A DNA stretch of 64,000 bases from Talpa occidentalis (Eukaryota > Chordata > Mammalia > Eulipotyphla > Talpidae). Where the stretch lies: positions 13,971,850 to 14,035,849 of the forward strand of contig NW_023600993.1 in NCBI RefSeq assembly GCF_014898055.3. Reading direction: 5' to 3'. Below are positions 37,051 through 49,429 of the stretch, piece by piece. Below the pieces are notes generated by a model. The model was given only the letters and a program-made list of their open reading frames with translations, searched no databases and was not told the origin of the DNA. The first letter of the stretch is position 1; each line of letters starts with the position of its first letter. A program made the translations under genes and the position numbers.

Positions 37051-37799
37051 ATCTGAAAATATTGTTCTGACCATCATTTTTCTGCCTAAAGGGCACTCTT
37101 CATTTGGTTTCCATGACACTGCACTGTCCTGGTGTTCATTTAGCTCCTAGGTCATTTCTCAGTTTTCTGAGAAATGTCAGGCTGGGGTGCCCTAGAGTGC
37201 AATCTTTGGCTTCTTCTCTGTATCATTGGTGACCTCATCTAGTCTTAGAGTTTTAAATGCTATTTATGCTAAATATTGTCCTTTGACATTCAAATGACTC
37301 ACTTTATGTTCAGGTGTGTGGAAGCTGAAAACTTGGCTGCCTAGGGTCTTTGGCAGCTTGAATGAATGAGTGCAGTTTAGGTTCTGCCCATGATAAATAG
37401 GTTGTAGTAGAAGTAGAAGTAGTGGTAGGAGTGAGAGGTGGAAGACAGTGAGCATGCTGGGCCATTTCCCTTGGCAGCTCCTTGGCATTTTCTAGTAGCT
37501 TAAAGCCATGCAGGAGTGTGTCCAGAGCTGGGCTCTGCATTTCAAGTCTATTTGCCGGTTTCATGGTGTGAGACACGTAGCCATGGTCGTATTAGCAGTT
37601 TCTTGACATCTTGATAGCTGTTATGATGAAGGGACTACAGACTAAAGAAATCCAGTGATGGCTCTGAATTTTGTTCTTTCAGACCTTCCATGACATTTGT
37701 AAGTTCCTGCCTCAACTACCTTGAGTAATTTTTCGGTCCTGTGCTGAATTTTGACTGACACACCAACACCAAGGATTCAAACAATTATTTCTCCAGCCC
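37051..37799. other. Unassigned, one hairpin
   Basis: No gene seen. A perfect 10-bp-arm hairpin lies at 37153-37176. A (TAG/AAG)-rich imperfect triplet stretch occurs near 37400-37425. Confidence 0.35.
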
Positions 37800-38210
37800 A
37801 GATTGCTCCTTTGAACTTTGGGCTCATATGTCCAACTGCCTATTGACATTCCATTTAAATGTGTAATAGACTTCACAACCTTAAATCCAAAAGTTGTCTC
37901 TGTTTTTCCCAAAACCCCTGCTACTTCCACAGCTTTCCCCATATTCGTTGATGATAATTTACACTTTCAGTTGCTTGAGCCATACATTTGGGAATAATTT
38001 TTAATTCCTGTGTTTCGCACCTCATAGGACACCTTTCAACAAATTGTGTTGTCTCTACTCTCAGAATATCTTTCTGCTTCCCCAAATAGAATGTAAGTTT
38101 CATAAAGGTGTGGCATTTTGTGTTTTGATCCTTTGCCAAAGCAGTGTCTGACACATAGTAGGAGCTTAATAGTCTCTGAATGAATATGTAAAGATGAGTA
38201 ATGAATGAAG
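37800..38210 (+). repeat. L2 LINE, 3' portion
   Basis: 'gcccagattgctcctttgaa', 'ccaactgcctattgacattc', 'tgcttgagccatacatttgg', 'aatagaatgtaagtttcata' and 'agtgtctgacacatagtagg' follow L2 order through to the GAATGAAT-type end. Confidence 0.7.
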
Positions 38211-39329
38211 ATGTGAATAAGAGCTAAAACATCTGGTCACAACATAAGAGGAATCTTTAGGTAAACTTTCTACTAGCTTAAAAAAAAAACACTCAGCTAT
38301 CTTTTCAGAAAATTGAGTCTCGATATTTCTAGTGCATTTTCAGGTTTACATGTGTCTTGGTCTTGCCTAGAATTTGATTCACGAAGCATTTTTATCTTTG
38401 AGTGGAAAAATATAGAGATATGAAATAACTTACCTTAGGACTGTTGTACAGAATATGGATTGATTCTCATGGTATTGTTGTAGCTTTAGCAGGATCACAG
38501 CAGCCAAAGTATCAACATCAAATATTCATTGAGTGCATACCATGTGACAATTCCTGTTTAAGGCATTTATGTTTTCTTTTTGTTATTATGAAAGAGATGC
38601 TTGAACAGAGTGGAACAAATTGGAAAAAGGGAAAAAAAAGGAAGAGCAGGTCAAATTGTCCAACAAGGCTTATAAGAAAATATTACTTTGTTGCTCAAAC
38701 CTCTCCTCTATCTTTCAAGTCCTCCTCCCTAGAAGCCAAACACTTTCAACTTATTCCATAATTTAAAAGAACAAGTTTATAGTCTTGAATTTCTTGAATT
38801 TTTCATTTTATATTATCTATTGATTTCCTGCCTTAGAAGATGAGGCTTCAGCTTGGCAATGGTACCTCTCTTCTCCCCCTCTGCATTGTTTCCTTATAGT
38901 TATTTCAAAACTTCTGAAAAATTCAACTTCAGCCTTACAAATGTCACTTACAACTGAAAGTTTTATAGTACTTTTGATTTTTTTATTGGAGTTAATAATC
39001 TCTTCATTTTTTAAAAAAACTTAGCTTTTTACTTGGCTGTCACTAATTCTTCAAATTTTAAAAACTAACACTCTTAGTTTAAGAGGTAATGTTATATAAT
39101 CTACCAGTTACTTTTATTTTTTGCTTTCACAGGAGATGAGGACGCTCAATCCTTCTGTTCATATAGTGATATGTTGCTGTTTAGGCTACTGTGCATCTAT
39201 CATGTGGGATCTCCTTTCAAAGCCATCTTTGGGATTGCTTATTTCTCCTTTTGGTTTTATTTCTTTGTTTTGTTGGGTAATAGCCTCATGAATTTTCTGA
39301 GAAAGAGTACATGGGAGGTAAAAGTTTTT
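38211..39329. other. Unassigned, no gene seen
   Basis: AT-rich unique-looking sequence. 38500-38560 ('attcattgagtgcataccat') is a small antisense MIR-like scrap. Confidence 0.35.
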
Positions 39330-40170
39330 GAGACTGGGTACATTTTAAAATATCTTTATCTCACTTTTGACTGGTAGTTTGGCTGGGTATAGAATTCTAG
39401 AATGAAACTCATTTCCCCCCTGAGATTTTGATATCACGGTTTTATTTCTTTCAGCTTTCAATGGTGCCTTTAAGAAATCTTCTACCATTTTTACCACTTC
39501 TTTGAATAGCTTGTTTCATTTCCTTTCAGAAAATTTTTAGGACCTCTTTATATGTGCTATTTTGAAATTTTATTGTGACCTGATTTCATAATCCCTTCAG
39601 GCTGCTATAACAAAATGTCACAGACTGGATAGCTTATACACTACAGACATTTATTTCTCATAGTTCTGGAGGCTGAGAATTCCAAATCAAGGCTCCAGCA
39701 GATTCTTTGTCTGGTGAAAGCCTGTTTCCTGGCTCATTGACAGATGGCTGCCTTCTTACTGTGTTCTCACAGATGGAAGGGTGGGGGATCTCCCTGGGGG
39801 TCACTTTTATAATGACCTTAATCCTAGTCATGAGGGGTCTTCTCTCATGATCTAATCACCTCTCAAATGTTCTACACCCATCTACATTCACATTGTGGAA
39901 ATAGACTTCAACATGATTTTGGAGTATAGGAATATTTAGTCCATACTAGATAATTATTTTTCATTCATTATACTGGGCATGTCCTGCTATTCAAAAAAAC
40001 TTGTCCAATGATTTCTTTAATAATATCTTTCTCTCTGTATTCTCTATTCTGATTCTCTGAAGCTATTTTTAGTTGGAGGTTGAAATTCTTGGGTTTTTCT
40101 ATCTTTTTTTCTCACCTGTGAGCTTTATTTTCTTCTATCTAAACTATCACTTTAAATATATATTTTAACC
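39330..40170 (-). repeat. Old LINE fragment (L1M-like), interrupted
   Basis: 'gactggtagtttggctgggt' and 'atagaattctagaatgaaac', then after an inserted LTR 'caatgatttctttaataata' and 'ctctctgtattctctattct'. These are parts of one old, T-rich antisense LINE that I place near L1M. The LTR at 39588-39945 separates the halves. Confidence 0.5.
39588..39945 (-). repeat. MaLR-type solo LTR, antisense
   Basis: Antisense MaLR landmarks: 'caggctgctataacaaaatg', 'cacagactggatagctta', 'tttatttctcatagttctgg', 'aggctgagaattccaaat', 'gtgttctcacagatggaagg' and 'ctaatcacctctcaaatg'. It is nested in the older LINE. Confidence 0.75.
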
Positions 40171-40234
40171 TTTTCAGTAATTTCTCCTCAGTTTCTACTA
40201 TTTTTTTTTATTTCTTAATAATCTTATATTGACT

Positions 40235-40430
40235 CTGGAACCAGAATCCCTATGTTCCCAGCCCAGCTTTTCTGTGTGATCTTGACCCAGTTACATACCC
40301 TCTCTTTTGCCTGTTTCCTTATTATAAAATAAGGTTAACAAAACTTAACTCATATGGTTGCTATGATGATTAAAAGTCTTAATACATTGCCTGACACACA
40401 GTGAATTCCATGTAAGTATTAAATAAATAC
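40235..40430 (+). repeat. MIR SINE, nearly complete
   Basis: 'ttgactctggaaccagaatc', 'ctgtgtgatcttgacccagt', 'cctgtttccttattataaaa', 'tatggttgctatgatgatta' and 'gcctgacacacagtgaattc' cover most of the MIR. Confidence 0.8.
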
Positions 40431-40629
40431 AAGAATTAAACAGCACCCTACCCTGTTTCATGGATGTAATAGCTCCACTTAATTCTTTGAGAGCATAATT
40501 GCCATCTGTGTTATTTGTGTTCTTTGTTTCCATCTCTATCTTTCAGATTAGAAGCACCTCTCAAATGTCTACTGATTCTCAGTTATATATTCACATTTAA
40601 GATGAAAATCAATTGGAACGGTGTACATG

Positions 40630-41100
40630 TGGACTAGCCTCCTGTTGCTACCCTAGAAAATTACCTCATAACACAACACAAATTTTCTTGCATGCAATTT
40701 TGCATGTGAGAAGTCCAACATGGGTCTCACTGGGCTAAAAGCATGGTGTTGGCAGGGAGGGCTGCCTTCCTTTTATTACCTTTTCTGGTTTCTAGAAGCT
40801 TCTTCCTCCATCTTCAAAGCCAACAAAGACAGATTAAATCCTTCTTGCATTATATCACTCACTTTCTGCCATAGTCACAACTCCTGCTGACTCTCCTCTT
40901 TTGCTTCTGTCAGGATCCTGGTGGTATCATTGAGCCTGCGTGGATAATCCAGGGTATTCTCTATATTTTAGGGTTCTCTAGTTAGTGACCTTAATTCTGT
41001 CTTATTTCCTCTTTGTCATGTAATCTAACATATTTATAAGTCCCAGCATTATGAAGTGGACATCTTTGAGGGACCATTATTCTGCCTAATGCACTGTGTG
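40630..41100 (-). repeat. MaLR/MLT-type LTR remnant, antisense
   Basis: 'tgttgctaccctagaaaatt', 'gtgagaagtccaacatgggt', 'ggtgttggcagggagggctg' and 'catttataagtccc'-like text, ending 'tctgcctaatgcac', follow the antisense order of a MaLR LTR. Diverged. Confidence 0.5.
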
Positions 41101-42915
41101 TTTATGAATCTCAACAACCTGTAGGCTTCTCTGAGCAGTCTTTCTCTTTCACTGAGTGACCTCTTTCTGTATTTGTATGTTTCTTCTCTAGGATTTGTCC
41201 ATTCTCCAGAAAGACATATTTTAAGCTCTGTCAATTTGGAGGGGGTAAGGATTTCAAACTGGATGCCCATGTTTTGAAGTTAATGGAAGGTCAACATTAC
41301 ACTAACCTCCAGTTTCCAGTAAAAGTTCTCTACTCCTCCCATAGCTTGCATGGTGTCCCAGGTCAGAGCCTCTTAAGAGACTGAAACTTTAATATCTTCT
41401 CTTTCTAAAGATTTGGTATGTGTACTATTTCATAGTACATATAGATATGTTGTGATATGTACTTGAGTTTGGAAAGTTGGGATATGAAAGGTATGATAGT
41501 TAAGTACATAGTAAGTGCTTAACAATTATTTCTACACTGATAAGAAAATGAACTGTCTAATAATATTCCTTTATTGTTTTTGAGTAAATGAAAATCTATG
41601 CACTGAGTTGCTTGTTTGAGCTAAGTAATTTTATAACAATCAAATTATGCATTTATTATATGTTTTAGTTTTAATAATTAAACTGTTATAACTGCATTGG
41701 ATTCAAAACACAGGCTTTAAAGTAACTTATTTGCTCACATTCTTGATCTAAAGTTGGTGATTCATTTAAGGATTGACTTGAAGAACATTTTTCCACAACT
41801 TAATTAATGATCTTGATTTTGGTATAACATTTTTATTTTTGTCTTTTGTGGATGAAGATGCTGTGTAATTTAACAATATGGGTCAGACTTGATTGAGCCC
41901 AGTGTAACAGGAAACTGTTTTGATGTTTAACACCCACCCCAACCAGTATTTATAATAGAAATAAGCCTTCACCATAAAGCCTCTCCAACAGGCCTTGTAA
42001 GTATAATGGCTCTAGCAGGTGCTGCCACAATAAAGAAGCCAGCCTCCCCATGAACAAATATTAAATTAAAAAAATCAATCAATCTGTAGTCTCATTTCTG
42101 GCCCCAGCCTCATTTCTTCCAATAATGGCAAACAGTGCATTGTTAACAGGTTAAAGACCTTGAAATTATTATTTTATTTTGAAGTATACCAGACAATTGG
42201 CTCTTTTTCTCCCATAGTTGCCACTTTGGAATTGGCATGTAAATGTTGATGGGACTCATAGCCTAAAGGCAAGTCCTCTAATCCTAAAAACTGTCAGGAA
42301 ACAACAGGATTTTGCAGGATAGGCTTGCGATACACTGTGCCATTGCCTCTAGGAGAGCCAAGAAAGTCCTTCGTTCTTCAGGGCATGACATCATCCAGAC
42401 TTGGGGTCTCTGTGATTCAGTTACCCTGGAAAGGTGTTTTTACCCGCTCCTGCTTTGTCCCCAGCTCCTCTTTCTAAAGAGTTTTGTCTCAGCCTTGCCT
42501 GGCCAGGACTCCTAAACTGCTTCCTCTCTTGTCCCTTTTCTGCCCCCTACTCCTGTCTCTATCATTCCCAAACCCATTTCCTCACACTCCACCCCATTGG
42601 ACAGTTTGTGTTCCTCTTTGACTTTAGCCTGTAATAACAAGCAATCAGTTTGGTTCTATGGGGATGGCCCCTGAAGACTAGTTTGGGAGCTGGCTGTGGA
42701 ATCTCCACCATCACTTGAAGTCCAGATCTGAACTGTCTTTCAGCTGCCATGCTTCTACCAAGGTTTGTGTTAGGTCACAGAAGTTTGTTGTCTGGGTTCT
42801 TAAGTTCTTACAGAAGAATCTATGATTTTCAACCTCAGTTGTCACTGTAGTATAGGGAAGTTATAATTCTTTTGTCTGGACTTAGGTTGTGTAACTTGGA
42901 ATCATCTAGATAGTA
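41101..42915. other. Unassigned, no gene seen
   Basis: Unique-looking, AT-rich sequence; no supportable feature. Confidence 0.35.
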
Positions 42916-43078
42916 TGTCTCAAACTTTCAAGTAGATAGGAATCACTGGGGATGTTTGAAAGCACCAGTTCAGACACAATAAGTCTAACTTGGGACTGGA
43001 GAGCCTGCATTTTCTCACAAGTTTTGGAGTGATGCTGATGTTTCTGGCCTCTGAGTCATACTTTGAGCAGCAAGAACT
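42916..43078 (+). repeat. MER5-type DNA transposon
   Basis: Starts 'atgtctcaaactttcaagta', continues 'aggaatcactggggatgttt' and 'gtgatgctgatgtttctggc', and ends 'atactttgagcagcaag'. A near full-length MER5A. Confidence 0.75.
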
Positions 43079-44924
43079 GGAGTGAGGTGACCTGGGGGAT
43101 TTTCAAAAATGTTTCATGTTTTCCCCAGGGAGACCTGTGGAAAATGTCTTCAATTTGGAAGGAAACGTGATTATTTTTTCCTAGAATCTTTCTAGAACCC
43201 TTCTCTTTGAATCATCAAATATATGGTCAGTTAACTAATGGAAAAAAAAATATGTGCAGATACTTTATGTGTTTTCTTAGTTATGATTTCTGAAAATAGT
43301 GTTAGCACATCATCTTACAGCCATAAGTTCTAAAGTAAAAACAAAAACAACAAGAAAGTCAAATAATCACCCATAAAATAATATAAATTTAAGTGTTTCC
43401 AAATCACCACTACACACAATTTATAATACAGTTTGCTGGATCACTAAGGGGTTTATGGATAAGCCACATTAGGGAAAGAATAGTATATGTCAGGTAAAGA
43501 ACAGGAGCTATATTTACTAAATTTAAAACAAATCTGTCATTGAATTAAAAACCCTTTTCATGCTGATCAAGGAAGAAAAGTTTAAGACATCTTTTCTCTC
43601 TGTGATATACTTTAAGCTAATCAGTCTTTTCCTTTCAAATCTTTATAAAAATCACCACAAAAAAAGACAACAGATCTATGGTCCTGAGATAGTTCACCCA
43701 ATTCAGGCCACAGCACTGCTAAAATACCTGTACAACACATATAGCTCTTACTTTTAAGATATATTTTTCAATTTAACATCAACTTCCCAAACAATTTCCT
43801 GGCATGCATTTTGTTTCTCCACCAGTAGTATTTGGAATGGATAACACAGTAATTTACAAGGGAAGAATAATTGACAGTGAGAAGTCTAACAAAACTGAGC
43901 TTTGGGAGTCTAGTCTATGCATGTAAAGGGGTGTGTGTGTGTGTTATTTGGGATAAGGAAGTTTAGGGCTGTGGGAAGGCTGAAATAACATTGGAGGTGA
44001 CTAGTATTTTAGTTCCAAATACCATGAAAATCCTCTGAGACTCATTTTTCTCATCCATAAAGTGGGACCGGTAAGTGGTACAGTGAACTCTAAGTTTCAC
44101 ACATGTGTTTTGAAAATCAAATGAGATGATGTCTATAAATGAGTTGGTATAGAAAATAGTCTACAAACATAAGGTAAATTTTATTCAGGTAGGATTCAAA
44201 TCCCAGGCACCAGGGCTTCCCCCAAATACTGCAGCCTTGCACCCTACACTCCATGAAATGGATTATGTTCTCTTTCCACTTATGCTAAGGGACCATGAAC
44301 TCACTGCCTGCACAAGCTTCGGCCTAACATTAATGGAGTCTCCAGAGACTCATATTTCATCCAGTCACCAAATTTTCTAATTCCTTTACACCTTTTCCAG
44401 TTGGATTCCTGATTTCCTTCACATCTTGCCTTCTGTACATGGTCTTTTAACTCTTTCCTAGTGCCCTTTTTGCTTTGGGTTTTCAAGGCAGCTACTTACA
44501 TGAAGCCTACTTACATGAAGTGTGTTTGTGCTGTAGCTGCTGTAGCAGTGACTATACTTTGCTGACCGCAATAAGGCTTCTTTGCAGCCACCTTCATTTA
44601 AATATTGGATGGCGTTCCCTGTCTTAGAAGTCCCTTGAATTCTCACCACACAGAATTTATTGCTGGCAACAGTGATAAATTTTGTCTGTGATCTCCAGTG
44701 ACATTGTTTTATTCTTTATCGGCCCTTTCTCCTCCTCCTTCTCTATCTCTGCACACATTTGGTTGTGAGTCTGTCTCGTCCTCTGCTTCTCTGCTTTGAT
44801 CTCCCCAATCTTAAGTCTAGTTAGGAATTCTGCTGCCTTTTGACTCTTGTTTCAGGTGAAAACACAGCAAAAACACTTCAAAAAGTTGTGCTCAATTAAA
44901 GGACATCTTCTCCATCCATTATGG
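43079..44924. other. Unassigned; MIR-like scrap
   Basis: No gene seen. 43931-43944 is a short (GT)n. 43995-44175 resembles a decayed sense MIR ('catttttctcatccataaag' and 'aaatcaaatgagatgatgtc'). Two adjacent antisense frames at 44301-44649 show no known protein. Confidence 0.35.
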
Positions 44925-45255
44925 GATGAATTGTCCACCACCTTCTTCCCACAACCCCTGCCATATTAATCTGTTGAAGTCCTAAACTCCAGTGCCCCAG
45001 AATGTGACTGTATTTGGAGAATTTGGAGGTAGGGTCTTTAAAGAAGTAATTAAGGATCTATGAGATCATTAGGGATCTTTATCCTTTATCCATGTGGGGT
45101 CCATATAAGCGGAGGAGATAAGGTCAGACACATGGAGAAAATCATGTGAAGACACAGTAGGAAATACCATCAACTGCCAGAGATGTATCTGCTTAAACGT
45201 ATCTGCTGTTTAAGCTGCCCAGTCCATTGTGCTTTGTTACAGCAGGCCTGGCCAA
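44925..45255 (+). repeat. MaLR-type LTR remnant
   Basis: 'gttgaagtcctaaactccag', 'ccagaatgtgactgtatttg', 'gaggtagggtctttaaagaa', 'gtaattaaggatctatgaga' and 'catgtgaagacacag', ending in 'gtgctttgttacagcaggcc'. Good order and near full length for a MaLR LTR. Confidence 0.65.
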
Positions 45256-45276
45256 TGATTATTTGACCAATGGGAA

Positions 45277-45500
45277 TATAATAATGTGAGCTACTTTATT
45301 TTTGATTCTTAAAAGTAAAAAATAGTAAAATTAATGATAGCAATATAATTTAACCCAATATATACAAAAGAGTATCAATATGTAATCAATATAAAAAACC
45401 AAATGGGGCATTTTTAATTTTCATCCTAAGTCTTTGTAACTGGTGTGTGTTTTACACTCACAGCTTATCTCAGTTTGTTCCAGCGACATTTCAGTTACCT
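45277..45500 (+). repeat. Ancient interspersed repeat, family not fixed
   Basis: 'aatataataatgtgagctac', 'aatttaacccaatatataca', 'aatatgtaatcaatataaaa' and 'tgtgtgttttacactcacag' match a widespread old mammalian repeat whose name I cannot recall with certainty. Probably a DNA transposon; no coding capacity. Confidence 0.5.
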
Positions 45501-45771
45501 CACAGCAATATAAGGGTCATTCTTTTTTTTTTAATGCGGGTCAGTTGGAATCTTTGGTAGGAGCAGAAAAGAGTAGTATGAAACTTTGTCCTCTCTCCTT
45601 AATGTCATTTACCGATGTTGCCTCTGAAAGCCTAAGAAATAAGAGTTCATGTTTTTAAAACAATTTCTTCTTTCCTCACCACAAAGGGATTCTCATTTGG
45701 AGATTACACTTCATTTTCTTACAGCAGTGACTCTTGTTAACCCTAAGTAAGATTTCCCCAGCTAGGTTTGG

Positions 45772-45831
45772 GCAACTACTTGCCTTTTCTTCTAACTAAA
45801 TACACAGCTGGAAGAAAAGGCAAATAGTTGC
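45772..45831. repeat. 60-nt near-perfect hairpin (21-bp stem, 18-nt loop)
   Basis: Arms 45772-45792 and 45811-45831 pair at 20 of 21 positions (one C/A mismatch at 45779/45824). The loop 45793-45810 reads 'taactaaatacacagctg', and this sequence is repeated directly at 45841-45858, 48 bp on. Part of it is also the SINE target duplication at 45845-45857 and 46129-46141. The arrangement fits a local template-switch event before the SINE landed. Size is at the low end for a microRNA precursor; no expression evidence is available. Confidence 0.9.
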
Positions 45832-45844
45832 TTTTTTTTCTAAC

Positions 45845-46141
45845 TAAATACACAGCTGGGGGCCTCCCCTGGTGGTGCAGCGGTTGAGCGCGCTGGGCTG
45901 TGAAGCTGCCCACAGCCTCTGCAGCGCGGGTTCGATCCCTGGCCCCTGGTGAGGGTCCCACATGGCGCGCAGACCTCTTCTACCACGCCTGCTGCTCCCC
46001 TCAGCAGTGTATTTCGTCTGTTTGCCTGTTCTGATCTCCGCTCTGGCTCTGGTGAATTCTCTCACTCTCCTGTGCTTCTGACTGTACCCAGTGCTTGTAT
46101 AAATAAATAAATAAATATTAAAAAAAAATAAATACACAGCT
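45845..46141 (+). mobile_element. tRNA-derived SINE, sense
   Basis: A full-length sense copy with head 'ggcctcccctggtggtgcag' from about 45860, B box 'ggttcgatcc' at 45929-45938, and tail of TAAATAAATAAATA plus poly(A). The 13-bp duplication 'taaatacacagct' flanks it (45845-45857, 46129-46141). It is of the common subfamily, without the internal insertion of the copies at 46917 and 59570. Confidence 0.9.
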
Positions 46142-46389
46142 AGTTTGAAGTGATCATTTCTCTGATCCTCTTATCATGGTCTGTTCCATAGTTCAGTTTC
46201 TAAGAACTTCCAGACCATTCCAGTTTTCATCTGCTCTGAATATCTCTAATATGTGGAGTCTGGACTGTAACTCCTAGCTTTTAAGTATTTCTGTATTTTG
46301 CATCACTAACTGTTGCTTCACATATATTTGCCTTGTTTTCACCACTAGATTATAGGACGCATAAGTGTATACATAGGCCAAGGCTTGTT

Positions 46390-46560
46390 TCCTGCTTCTG
46401 CTCCACACATGCAGTGTAGCTATATGACGTGTTTCGCTTCTCTGTGGCTCCATAAAATAGGGATCAAGCCACCTAGTTCACAGTGTCTTCATGGGGATTA
46501 AATATGAAAATGAACCCAACATGTCTAGCTCTTAGTAGGTTCTTCATAAACAATAGCTGA
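46390..46560 (+). repeat. MIR SINE fragment
   Basis: 'cttctctgtggctccataaa', 'ataggg', 'cttcatggggattaaatatg' and 'agctcttagtaggttcttca' follow the sense MIR. Confidence 0.65.
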
Positions 46561-46916
46561 TACTGTTCCTTATAATCCCTGATTTATTACGCATCTATTA
46601 AGTGCCTGGCATAATACTCAGTCCTGGGAATTCAGCTATGAGCAATAAAAAGCTTAATATTAAATTCTTGTAAACAAAGCTCTGGTCTTGTATTTCTGTT
46701 TTATTTCATGTTGTGAAAGAGATCGCAGAATGTAAGGTAATCGTTTAATAACTACTTGTTTATGTAACAATATGCAATGTACAGTGAAAATATCAGAGTC
46801 CATTGTGAATTCACTGTAGGTTTTGTACTTGGTGGCCAGAGTCAAAGGATTTTTCAGTGTCTCTTTGATTTCTCCTCGGAAGGTATTTCTTCAGTTTCCA
46901 TAGTTTGATAAGTGTC

Positions 46917-47284
46917 AATATGGTGTATTTTATTTTATTTTTTTTTATCTTTTTTTTTTAATAGAGGCATGTTTATTTATTTATTTATTTGTTTGTTTGT
47001 TTGTTTGTTTGTTTTGTTTATACATGCGCTGGGTACAGTCAGAAGCTCGGGAGGGTGAGAGAATTCACCAGAGCCAGAGCGGGGAGCAGAGCAGGCAGAA
47101 GGACCGAAGTACACTGCTGAGGGGAGCAGCGGGCGGCAGGAGAGGTCTGCGCGCCATGTGGGACCCTCCTCCGGTGGCCGGGGAGCAGCCGGGGATTGAA
47201 CAGGCGCCTCAGAGGCCGCGGGCAGCTTTGCAACCCAGCGCTCAACCGCTGCGCCACCGGGGAGGCCCAATATGATGTATTTTA
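46917..47284 (-). mobile_element. tRNA-derived SINE, young subfamily, antisense
   Basis: An antisense copy with 16-bp target duplications differing at one base (46917-46932 and 47269-47284, 'aatatgRtgtatttta'). In sense it has an extra 'tgctccccggc' after the B box and a 3' end of CAAA/TAAA repeats, then 'acatgcctctat', then poly(A). Only the copy at 59570 shares both. High CpG content leaves open frames on both strands (46977-47275); they are not genes. Confidence 0.88.
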
Positions 47285-48429
47285 AATGATGTTTTGACAG
47301 GTCAAGATCAGATTTACTTTCCTCTAATTTTCACTTGAATATCATTCTATATTTTTGTAGTGTTTAGTCTGTATTGCGATGGGCACTCAAAACATTGAAA
47401 ATTACATGGAAGGGCAATGGAACACAGGAAATTTTAGAACAGGAAATCTCTCTAAGTCTTGTTGAGTCTGCAGTTGTGCCACCCCATAATTACTTTCCTT
47501 TGTAATGCTTATCTCCTTAAAATATATAGTATTTGTATAAATACACATATGCATATGTACAGTACACATATATTAGCAATCTGAGCCTGCATAGTACTTT
47601 GCACAGTAAATTCACCCCTGTCTTTGTAAAGAAATCCCACTAAAACTTATTTAATACCATGTTCTTTCTGGGTTTAACTACCTGCCCTTTCTTTTTTCTT
47701 TCTCTTTGGCATTTTGTTCCTGCAAATCTCTCTATTCTGCTACCTTAGAATTGAGGACATTCTTAGTGAATTCCCTTTACATTTTCTTTTTTTCCAGAGG
47801 AAAGTAGAGCAACTATGTTTCCAACCTTTGTAAATAATTAAGGTCCTTGAGTCCTTGTATCATTCTGGTTGCCCTCTGTTGTACCTTCTTGATTTCAATA
47901 ATATTCTTTTCATATTAATGCGATCCGTCTTGTAGGACTGCTCTCACTGCATTCCAAATGGAGACTCTCCTCCAGCCCCCTCTATTATAGCACAATAATT
48001 GTTGTTGACCTGTATTCTGTGGCTGTGCAGCCACGATTCATTTCCTATTCTTCAGCTGCTGGAATTTTCCCCTACTGCTTTTTCTTCCCACACTATTTTT
48101 ATTTTCTAATGATCCATTGAGCCCCAAACTTCAGGTTATCTTCAGTTCCTTTCTCTATGTCCTTGGTTGCAGATAGCCACCTGCAAAAGACAATTGCTTG
48201 AGCTAAGGAACCATGCTTGCTGAAGATATAAATAGGTTCAAGAAGTGTTTGGAGATAATTCTGACATGAGAGAACCCTAATGAACTCATGAGAGGAAGTA
48301 GGAAGTAAATTGCTAACCTTTTCTGGGTGCAAAGGAAGCAAATAGCCATGTTCAAAGAAGGCCATCACCATGTTGGTGCCATTTGCCAGAAATGAACTCT
48401 GCCCTCGATGGACTTATTTTGTGAGCTGC
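47285..48429. other. Unassigned, no gene seen
   Basis: Unique-looking AT-rich sequence; no supportable feature. Confidence 0.35.
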
Positions 48430-49113
48430 TGTGATACTTCCTTTGCCTTTTCTGATGTACCTTGAGTCTTCCAATTCTTCCTTATGTTTCTGCTGCACTC
48501 AGTTTCTAATTTACTATTTGGATTACCAGAACATTCTTCTTTCTCAACTCCAAATGCACTGTCTCTATCCACTCCAAATTATTCTGCACATAGCTGCCAA
48601 AATAATTTCTCATGACTGGCACTGGGATCATGGTATTCAGTGACTTAATCCTCCAGTGGCTCTTCATGGCTCTAATCAAATAAATCTTCCACTGTTGCTG
48701 CTCAAGGCCTCCAGCAACTTGAGCTGGATGCGCCTGTTTGAAATGATCTTGTGCATTTCTCTGGCTTTTTGTCACCCACCTACTCATCTTAGATTTGACC
48801 CTCTTTCACATTTTGTCCCCCTCCCCCATCTCCAGTAATCTCAAATTTGTGCTTTAACATCTTCCCAACATTGTCCACATCTCATTTCTCTAAATTACTA
48901 ATAAAGTTCAATTTCTCCTAAAGTTTTTGCTTAAATAACCACCAAGCCATTGTACATATCCTAGGCTTGTCTTGAAAATATTCATATAATAGTGGCAAAA
49001 TGTAAGTATTTGTTTAAAACTCTGTCTCCAAGTCAGATATTGTTGTATACATTTTAGAGGTGCATATTCATTTCAACTACTTAATATTTTTTTTTATCCA
49101 ATGGTTCCCAAGG

Positions 49114-49139
49114 GTGTGTGTGTGTGTGTGTGTGTGTGT
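49114..49139 (+). repeat. (GT)13 microsatellite
   Basis: Perfect GT run inside the 3' half of the broken L2 region. Confidence 0.95.
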
Positions 49140-49429
49140 TTTGAGATGAGTGGAATTATCAAAATAAGCTAGACAAGATTTTTAAGAACACACATATTTG
49201 AGATTTTTTTATACCATTCAGGCTGTCCTTTGATCAGCCATGTTGATTTCAGTATTGTTCTAGTCTAGTGATGATGTCCATTTGTGGGGCTGCCTTTATA
49301 ACTTCCCACATGGAGTTGTTCCTTAGAAAACCCATTATCCTTCCTTCTCCCTGATCTTCAAATCTTAGTTCAAATTCCATTTCTTCTCTAAGGAGAGTTC
49401 TCTGACTCCTGAGTCAGACTGGATTATTG

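Noticed and set aside
44301..44649. Two adjacent minus-strand frames as a processed pseudogene
   Set aside because: The peptides look basic and gene-like but I could not match them to any protein family, and no poly(A) tail or target duplication is visible.
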